Shown here piece by piece: positions 1 to 9,000 of a stretch of 11,722 nucleotides of DNA. The notes under the pieces are model-generated. The model was given only the letters and a program-made list of their open reading frames with translations, was not told the DNA's origin and searched no databases. Made by a program: the position numbers and the translations under genes. The stretch is from Phoronis ovalis. Its lineage: Eukaryota > Phoronida > Phoronidae. Each line of letters opens with the position of its first letter. The stretch's first letter is position 1. Where the stretch lies: assembly GCA_028565635.1 (NCBI GenBank), contig JAOXYB010050813.1:1-11722 (forward strand), read 5' to 3'.

Positions 1-2
1 TA

Positions 3-277
3 TATACACCCCTCGAGTAACCCCCTTGTTGTGCCAGCGCATGAGTTGCAAATGGCCATAGTGGGAGTTGAAGTTGGATAATCAGATGGTGATATATGAA
101 CTCATTCGGTAGGAATTACATGCGTTTCCAAGTTTGAGTACTTTCACTGTAATTGCCTATGTAAGATGCCATGACTGTTCGCACAGCTCACAAGTAAGAT
201 TATCAAAAGCTAGTGCACAACGTCATGAACCAGGACTATGCACACCCCAATCCAAACTTTTGTCAAGGGGGTGTATA
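3..277. mobile_element. possible MITE-like element with 10-bp inverted ends
   Basis: TATACACCCC at 3-12 is exactly inverted at 268-277 (GGGGTGTATA), 275 bp apart. The core has no coding potential and is less AT-rich than the flanking DNA. CCCCCTTG-type sequence recurs just inside both ends (near 22-26 and 264-271 inverted). No clear target-site duplication is visible, and the left end lies at the window edge, so it could be longer or a chance match. Confidence 0.3.
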
Positions 278-2483
278 ACACAGAAACAGATGTTTCTTCT
301 GTCTGGATAAACGAGTTAAACCACATAAAAGGACTGGAAGCATAACAAAGTAAGACATACTGATTGATCTAAAGTTAAATTATAGCAATTCTAGTGTTCA
401 TATAATCTGACCCGATATAATTAACACTTGAGCGGATTCTGAGGAGACCGGTTGAAGACTTTTAAAGTGTCTGTCCCCATAGAGGCATCTCCATCCTTGA
501 GATCACCCAGTCTTGTATACTCTCAAATCAAAAGGGATGGCAACTCTACTTAATGGAAAATCAAAAGATACTTAACCTTGTTTTACGAAACTGACGACTT
601 CCTGGGTCAACAGAGCTAACATTAAGACTGAAAGTTCATTTCGTACAAGAGCATCAAATTCATATTTCCTAGTACAAATTCATTTTTAGTTGATGTAAAT
701 ATTTCAATATCTTTAAAATACATAAAAATTATCATTAATTTCAAAGCTGTTATTGTGATTTGATTACTGGAATCATATCATTGGTTTTATTAATTTCTGT
801 CACTCCACGCACTAGATGACCCCCACTGACAAGGTTATCTGAGATGTGGCAATCCACTTCAAGTATGCAAGGGCAAAGTTTGCTACAAGCACTATCATGC
901 AGCTAGTTGCACTACATATAAAAATAAAGTTTATTTTGAAACAGTTTGTTTTGGGATTTTATTAGCACTTTTAGCAATTTAAAAATCGTTTCAAAATTTA
1001 AAGTAGAATAACAATAAACCGTTTGAAATAACAGAAAATATTGCCAATCTTATAAAAGATGAAACACTATCAAATTTTTGTCTCAAAGCCTGTCCTGGGA
1101 TTTTAGTTTGAGTGACTCATTTTTTATGACAATGGGTAAAAAATTGCATTGTGCCTGGCATTTGCATAGGTGTCTTGAGAGTAAATGAACTAAACTTTTT
1201 GTAAAAAGAAATGTTATATTTACTAGTAAGTACATAAGCATCAATAGTATATTCTACATAAATTCTGCGAATTTCAGATCAATAGCTTTGCAAAGGTAAT
1301 TATTACATGTCACTGTCTGCAGTTCTGTAGGTGACAAAATAATATTTTTAACATTTTATTACAGCTTTTGTAACTTGTATAAAGTTCATTTATATATCTT
1401 CAAGATATTTCATACAACATAATTAAAAATATAGTGACAAATACATTAAAAATAAAAAATACACAACACAAGTAAAAAACAAATACTCAATAGTTACAAG
1501 AATAAATACTTTCAAATGACATCTGCATCGCTGCTAGGACATTGTTGTAAGAATAATAGTTTTCAGTACATATATTTTAAAGACTAAAACATGAAAATAA
1601 TGTAATTATATGAATTGAATAATTTTAGTGACTAAGTAGTTCTAAATGATAAATCATGTAAAATTTGCATATTATGTTTTATATTATATTTAGCATTTCA
1701 ATAAGAAGTGTGAATGGAATTCAAAAAGTACCATTATTTGATTGTTTTAGATTTTTTGCATGTATGCAGAAAGTAGGTAACGTACATACAACTACATCAT
1801 TAAATCATTGCAAACACCGTAGAAATAGTAAAAGTTATCAAGTGACAACCTGTCATTGCACAAGTTAAAACAGCACCCAAACTAATATTTATATATGATA
1901 ACAAAAACCTCTCAAATCACTCAGGACACAGCTAAAACCAAAAAATATCATATTTCACATATCTTTCTATAGCTATTCCTTCAACATTTTCTGTTTATAT
2001 TACACCTCATATTATATTATTGTACTTGCCCAATCATTTTGGCAATTTAACTTCTAGATTCTACTATTTTTCGCAGGTTGTCATTAAGTTTTGTACGAAT
2101 ATACAGAAACTGTTGCAGGAAATAAGAATAGACAAATGGTACTATCACATAGGAAGAACTGATCTCGCCACTGAACTGTTATAAAAGTTGCAGGATCAAT
2201 GAAATATAAATCTAAATATAACACGTAAGAATGTATACAGCAAAACGATATTTTTCTTGGCTCTATAATTAAATCCTGTTTTCTAATTACAACACTTACA
2301 GATAAAAGTACAAATATTGCACAATTCAGTTTTTGTAAAAGTATACTGTAACCTTACAAATTTGGCTTTAAACATGAATAGCAGCTAAAGATGTATATGA
2401 CACAAACATAAAAACACAAATATTTCTTTATAAATTACGAAAGTTTTGTGTGACTAAAATTCCATTAATATAACATAAGTACA
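278..2483. other. gene-free AT-rich 3' flanking DNA
   Basis: No protein domain, RNA gene or clear repeat was recognised on either strand. Longest open frames (for example plus 1665-1868, minus 421-522) are short with no family resemblance. Several A/T-rich homopolymer patches occur (1440-1490, 2490-2545). Some of this stretch may be 3' UTR if a distal poly(A) site is used. Confidence 0.6.
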
Positions 2484-2846
2484 CAATCATGTAAAATAAA
2501 ATAATGGTATTTATTACATTCTTCAACAAATTTTTAATTAATAAATGTCATGTAGATTTTAAAAAATCCTATCTTCAAACTTATAATGTAATAATGCCAT
2601 GCTGTTTGAAAATTTTCACTTTTTTGACAACATCAAACTTACTTTGATTTAATAATAAATTGTTTGTATGATAAGCCGACTTAAACTGGATACAGTTGTA
2701 AAGTACCCACATTTCATAACCTAAATTAAAGCAGTTTTATCTGCTGTCCAATTTTTAATTCTTCAAAACTTGAGTAAGATTCAATAAAAAGGAGATTCAG
2801 TATAAAACATTTGAGTTTGAAAAATTTAGTAAAGTAAAATATGCTT
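2484..2846 (-). other. PALS1: probable 3' UTR of the PALS1 gene
   Basis: AT-rich non-coding DNA directly after the stop codon, with no repeat or reading frame of note. On the minus strand it has variant ATTAAA signals at 2754-2759, 2648-2653 and 2533-2538 before the first canonical AATAAA. The end chosen here assumes use of that canonical signal. A longer UTR is possible because further AATAAA hexamers occur at 1355-1360 and near 930-963. Confidence 0.4.
2510..2515 (-). promoter_or_regulatory. candidate poly(A) signal AATAAA
   Basis: The plus strand reads tttatt, so the minus strand reads AATAAA, the first canonical hexamer after the stop (332 nt downstream). About 20-30 nt further downstream on the minus strand is a GT-rich patch (TGATTGTGTAC, about 2480-2490), the usual layout of a cleavage site. 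AATAAA is common by chance in DNA this AT-rich. Confidence 0.35.
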
Positions 2847-3023
2847 TCACCGTAGCCATGCAGCAGGCACCCACTGAGCTTCACACTCAACTCTACGTAC
2901 TGTGGCACACAGTTCATGAAATGCAGCACTTAGATCATCATTAATAATAGTTTTATCAAAATAGTGGCTATAGTTCACTTCTGTTCGGGCTGCATTGAGA
3001 ATCATATCATGAAGTTCTTCATC
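2847..3023 (-). CDS. PALS1: PALS1 exon w11: terminal coding exon, GK C-terminus and stop
   Basis: 177 nt including the stop TGA at 2847-2849; acceptor ..TTCTATAG. It encodes [20 protein letters not shown], then [18 protein letters not shown] and a tail ending in [21 protein letters not shown] is the conserved penultimate GK strand (YGHLFDKIIINDDL-like in MPP7), and W-V-P-x-x-W-L-R is the near-invariant p55 MAGUK C-terminus, which fixes the stop codon. An overlapping minus-strand reading frame at 2726-2929 is a shadow of this exon in another frame. Confidence 0.98.
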   Translation of the reverse strand, partial: DEELHDMILNAARTEVNYSHYFDKTIINDDLSAAFHELCATVRRVECEAQWVPAAWLR

Positions 3024-6000
3024 CTATAGAAGAAACAACACAACATTAGCATTTTCTTAGTATAAAGTCATGACATTGCAGGGAATCTAAATTTCTTAGC
3101 AGTTCTGTGAATTTATGGCTTGTTTGACAGAAGAATAGCTAGAAGTATAACGTATTTACTTACTCTAAATGTGCGAACAGTTTTGTCATCCAATTGTGAC
3201 TTGGCATGTATAGCAAGCCTAGTGGCTCGTAATCTCTCTATAGATGGTGGTTTGATAAATATCACATAAGGTTTCAAATCTCCATTACGAATCAACTTCA
3301 ATGACTGAAATACATTGAAAAAATGTTTGCAAACTTTGCAGTTATCCATAGAATTTGGTAACATTGATACTGGGAGAAATATGTGATGTACATGCAAGGT
3401 CAAGCCTGCAAATTAAAATTAATTACTTTGGAGTCCACATAAATCATTCACATACTCAGGTGAGCATATCAGTGGATGGAACAATTATTGCATTTATCTA
3501 AGTGACATACCTCTTGATTTATGCTTCCTAAAATTAAAAGCAATACCTGAGGGTGCGGTGTAAGAACACACACTTGTCCTGATTTTAAAATCTCCTTTAT
3601 GGCTGCTAAACTGGTTCCATACAAGTTACCTTTGTATTCACCATACTCGATAAACCTATACAAATAAACAAACAATATTCAGTTTACACCAATATTACCA
3701 AATTACTCCAATAATGTGAGAAAAAACATTTACGCTATACCTTTACCTAAATTGTGAAGACAAGGACCTAGAGTTTTATGTCTCTAAGCACAAAAGTGAC
3801 ACTTTTTTTAGTTAGTTTTCTTTCCTTTTTTAAGAATAAAATATGCACACATCAGGATTGTTTTGATATAATTATATATTAACAAATATAAAGCGTTATT
3901 TTTACACATCTTTTTATTGCAAATCAAGGAAAATCTCTGTTCGAGTCAGAAATAAATTTAAATACTACCTGTTTTGCCAGGTTTTTTTTTGCAAAGGGCC
4001 ATGGTGTAGTGCATTAGTCATGACATTAGGACTACTACAAGCATAATGTTCTCTAAATGTTAAACAATATTAAGTTATATTAACATTCCACAAACATTTA
4101 CCTTTTTGCTTGTATTCCAGACTCCATATCATGTCTAGCTACAAAATGATATTCTTTGCCATCAATCTCAAATAGTTTCTTAGGTCTAGAAGTGTCTGGA
4201 ACATTATAGTGTTTTATTATGCATTATTCTGATCTCCTGCAATTTTTATTTCTAATTTCTCATAATAACTGTGTCTTGAAATACTACTAAAGGCTTAATT
4301 GTTATGATAGATATGAATAAAACAAAGCTTTAAAAAATACCTAGTTGATTCCTTCAAAATAAGAACCAAAATTTTGACAAATAATCTAAGACGGGCTAAT
4401 TAGAAAATCAATATTTCAAAATGAGGCTACTGAGTTACTTATCATTGCAATAATGTAAATTATAGTATATAGATTTTTGCTGTAAATTTAATATATATTA
4501 AGCTGCCTTTAGTCTACTAGCATATTTATTTATACCTGTTTATTTCACTTAATATGTAATTTCTTTAGTACAGTAGTTGTATTTCATGTTAATCCTGTTT
4601 GTATGATAATTTGCGTGTTGCTTTTTTTCCCGAACTACACTTTGTGTATACATACCTTTTTTTTGAAATAAAGTGTTATATGAAATAGCTAAACAGTAGT
4701 CAATATTAACCAGATATTTATTCACACATTATATTGACAAGCAATCTTACGTGGTATAGTTGCTCTGAAATGTTCCAGCTGAGATACGATTAATCGTTTC
4801 TTCAGTTCGTTTCTACCAACACCAGGTGGCCCTGCACAAATAACACACGAGTAAATGTAGATAAACTGCAACCATACAGCAGCAATCAAGATAGTGCTAG
4901 CTGTTGCAATTCTCTCCTAATTATGCAATACAGGTTCAACTAAAACATGTTTTCTGAGTGTATAACTAGTCTGGATAAGTTTTTTCTTGGTCATGTTGCA
5001 AGTACTAGATTCAAAACAATACAGAATCAAAAGGACAGTAGGAATTTACAGTGAACTAGCTGGGCTCCGTTTGTTACCTATTAACACTATAAGTCTAGGA
5101 CAACCAGGTCTTGGATGGTAAAGCTCCACTTCCTCATAAGTTATTATTTCTTCAGAATCATACTCTGTAAAAACATATGCACCTCATTCTGTAGTATTCA
5201 AGAATTAAGTTAACTGTGTGATTTTAACTGATTAGCACTATCTCGATATAAGAGAAATTTCTACTAATGCTAAAACCTTTACAGCAGTTTGTTACTGCTT
5301 ATCACATCATCTTTAAAATAATTATGTTAACATGAACATGATACAAGCTACTTTTAAAAATACATCTTAAAAAAATTATTTCTAAATAGAATTATCATAA
5401 TTGCTCAATCCATTTGTAGGCATTCGTTGATGGCTCTGGAAGCTACTATTATAACTTTTATTACCCATAATGCAAAGAGGTGATGAAGCAGATTATACCT
5501 TAGATTATACCTTCACAAAAGTATTGCATTTCAGTAGCATATCACTGCCTGATAAGTAAATATGATTTTACAGTTTTTTACCATACAAATGCATACAACC
5601 TTGTTCTTCTCTGATGTCAAGAGTAGTTTGGGTAACAATAGTTTAAAATGGCAACTTCCAGAGCAACGACATAAGTAAGCCTAAGTACAGCATTGGACGA
5701 GGCTTTGTTGACACAACATACAAATATAGTACCAGGATATTACAGGCATTTTCTCCCGTATTTTGGAGAGAATGGCAATTTAATTTTGGATGTTTTGTAA
5801 TGTTAATATGTTGTACTTTCTGGCTAAAGCATAAAATTCCAGAGACCATTATAATGTTTAAAAGTCGAAATCTGAATTAGGGCTGTAGTAATTCTAAGAA
5901 CAGAATACAACAAAACATGGCTTTTACATTGTACAAAGAAAATCAGATACTGAAAACATTCAGATCAGTTTTAAACTCTACCTGTGTAGGGTTGTGCTTG

Positions 6001-9000
6001 GTACATAACTTTTTTCAATTTCTTTGTTTTTTTAGTTAGTCTTGGACTTAAAAGACCAGCTGAAATATAAGATTGTTTTATTGCAAAATGTTTAAAACAT
6101 GCTTACATACTTTTAAGGTATTTATATATCTAAGTAAACTCATCTGTGGTGTTATGTTTTTACATCTGTGATGCTGAAACATATACAAGAAATAACGAAG
6201 AAAAACACCAGACACGTTTAGATGTATCATGTGAAGGCATAAGTCTATTGTTACTGAGATCAGCTTTGTTACTAATGTTACAACTGCTGAGTGTATATTG
6301 AAATTTAGCACAACTGAAAGAAATCACAACCTACTTGTAAGGGTCAATTATTATTGCGGCCAGACAGAATTACTAAAACTATAAAGTATTATTTAGGTGG
6401 ATGGGAAACTTTTTAGTATCATTATGCGAAATACAATATTAATGCAGCTAACCATTCAGACTGAAAATATTATACAATGAGATTGTGATTGCATATATAA
6501 ACCATCCACATAAAATATCAGAACAGCAAGGTCATACTAAAAATCAGTAATCCTGTAAAAAATCATACCAGAAATGTGTTATAATAACATAAATTCAAAA
6601 TAAAATTAGTCAGGAATCGATAATTATGCTTAATAAATAAATTTTCGTGAAGTTTTTATAAAAAATGCGCTTTTCCGCCAGTTTTCCCAATCAAACTTTC
6701 GGCCGCTGAGCAGGAACTTCTGACCAATCTTATTCCGAAGTCGAGCGAAAACAGATGAAGCCAATGTCGTAGTAATACAGTTTTTGAGTCTGTAAGGCGG
6801 TTATGTGAGGAAGTATATAAAACAACAAATTTTTGCAACAAAACTCTTTATTTTTTAATCAGAATATTAAAGAAATATATTTGATATCGGCTAAAGCGAC
6901 ACTAACCATTTTAAGGTGAATTACCATCATGATATTTGAGTTTATTTTAACCGCGTATGCTTTTTAAAAGGCTGCGCTACGGTACGTTTTTCACACTTTC
7001 CGAAGTTGACATCACGGAATATGTGTACACAAGTAGCCGGCGATGTGTACACAGCGATTTCTGAATGAGTGTGTTAGGAAATGTTCCAGAGCCCGATACA
7101 TACTGATCGATACTTGCACTAATCACGCCAAAAGGTAGATTTTCTTACTTTAAGTCAACTACACATTTTTTACACATTTCTGGTATGAGTACGGCTTTAA
7201 CTAATAAACAGCAAGTGTGATTAGATGAAAACTACTAACTCTACAGAGCACAGAACAACAGGAGATTAGAATTAAATGCCTTCAAGTAGTACAATTAAAT
7301 ACTGTCAGCTAGTGCACAATATACACACTGGAGTTCAAATAATGTCATGCTGATACAACTGCATATATTCAAAAGACAGTCCACAGTGGCAAGTTTGAAT
7401 AGCAAATCTTTTTAACAATTAATGCTAGTATAGTATACACATTAGGAAACAAGTTTAAACTCTAACAAGTGGTTTGTTAGTAACCTACATGTTAGTGCTG
7501 AGGTCAATATAACACTTCTTGTTGAGTTACCTCGCTGCTGGTATAAACAACCATCTAGTGTACTCGACTGAGTGCGCATTGCTTCCTTCCTGTGATAAAT
7601 GTAGAACGGTTCAAATTAAAACAAGAGTTTGCTTTTATTTGCCATCTCAGCAAGTCCAATAAAATTTAATGAAACACAAAATTCGAAATAAACTACTAAC
7701 ACAAAATAACACCATCTAATAAACGCCGAAAATATTATTACAATGCATTATGTTAAAAGATAAATTTATCACGTCAACCATCAAATCTGAAATGCTATTG
7801 ATTTTTGCAATCACATGTTACCTTTCCTGCAGGAGTTTTCCTGGCACCAAACCTGCTCGAAGGCTTCTGTCCCCTTCTCTTCTAGCCTGCCACCAATGTG
7901 GGTCATCCTGATTCACTATGTGAAGAATATCACCTTTCCTAAATGCTAAACCAGCTTCTTTACAAGGGATCATGCTATCTTCTCGAGGATCATAACTAAA
8001 ATGAGCTTTAACTCTTGTCTGAAATCAAAACAAATAAATTGTCAACACTTGTAACTGTCACACAAGCATCAGCTACCAAACACAAATTCAAAGTCGGTCA
8101 AGTGATTAGACTGAAATAAGTACAAAATACTAATCCCCTTGCTGTACATTTTAAAACCAATTGCAGCTAAAATCAAATCTAATCTGCACTTGGGCACATA
8201 TTAGGGTCATTTCAGTATATGAATTAATGTAAAAAAAGGTCATATGCTCATCAGATGCCCTGTCATCATACACGTATATGCCCAACTTGTAACCGTATCT
8301 CTATGTATCAGTTTTCAAAATATGGACATAAATAGGTTATCTCAAGAATAAACATATGTGGCAGCCACACCAAAAGTGATCCAGGTCAAAATCAAAATGT
8401 CTTCTCATCTATATTTGCCGTTTGTATTGCAACAGTGTCTCCATCTATCAAAGTTTTCAAGATATGGTTATTCACAGATAACACATGGCTGCAAATTGAC
8501 CATATTGGAAGTCATCTAGACCAAAATTAAAACTGACATGTATTTTTTTACCTATATTTGCCCTCTGATTCTAACGGTATCTCTATCTATTATAGTTTTC
8601 AAGATATCCAATAGCTTAAGTTGAAAACAAACATGATCACCAGTAGGCCATACAGTAAGCGATTTGGTGCAGAACTGCAATTGACCTGTATTTTTACACT
8701 TTGCCTAATTTGAAGTTGATCTCACAAAAACTGATTGAAGCTGTTATTGCAACAAACATTTGTAATGTCAAATGCCCATTTCATCCCTAGAATTAGATCA
8801 TGTTCTAGGTTGCAAGTGATTTGCAGCCTTGGTGAAGTAGTTGCTTTAAGTCTTAAATATGTAATGCAAAGTGTCTACAATAAATTGACCTGCATGCTGA
8901 CCTGTATTTACCCCGTAACAGATATGAAGCTGATAGGATAACAATTGAAGCAGTTACTGTGAAACACAGAAAGTATTATGCACAAAAAATGTTGACGATT

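Larger units (their letters stand above)
6664..7130. promoter_or_regulatory. CpG-richer island inside the HOOK intron
   Basis: By eye this stretch holds about 20-25 CpG dinucleotides in 470 bp (for example GCGC 6667-6670, CCGCC, TCGGCCGC near 6700, TCGAGCGAAA, CCGCGT near 6951, CCGGCG 7038-7042). The surrounding introns show roughly one per 100 bp or fewer. No coding match or repeat relationship was seen. It may be an internal promoter or enhancer of the gene, an antisense promoter, or a younger insertion that has not yet lost CpGs. Confidence 0.4.

Noticed and set aside
421-522. Minus-strand 34-codon open frame ending at TAA as a terminal exon
   Set aside because: No start, no clear acceptor with polypyrimidine tract, no recognised protein family.
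1665-1868. Plus-strand 67-codon open frame
   Set aside because: AT-rich composition, no domain, no promoter or splice context; expected by chance.
3939-4024. tRNA gene or SINE from box A- and box B-like words
   Set aside because: The box B-like word lies upstream of the box A-like word on the same strand, and no cloverleaf can be formed.
5643-5849. Minus-strand 68-codon open frame
   Set aside because: Largely overlaps an arm of the fold-back repeat and has no family resemblance.
6656-6841. Open frame (minus, 61 codons) as an extra HOOK exon
   Set aside because: An acceptor-like CCTTACAG exists near 6790, but the only nearby donor (ATTG|GTCAGA) would give a 65-nt exon that breaks the w4-w5 frame, and the peptide matches no known domain.
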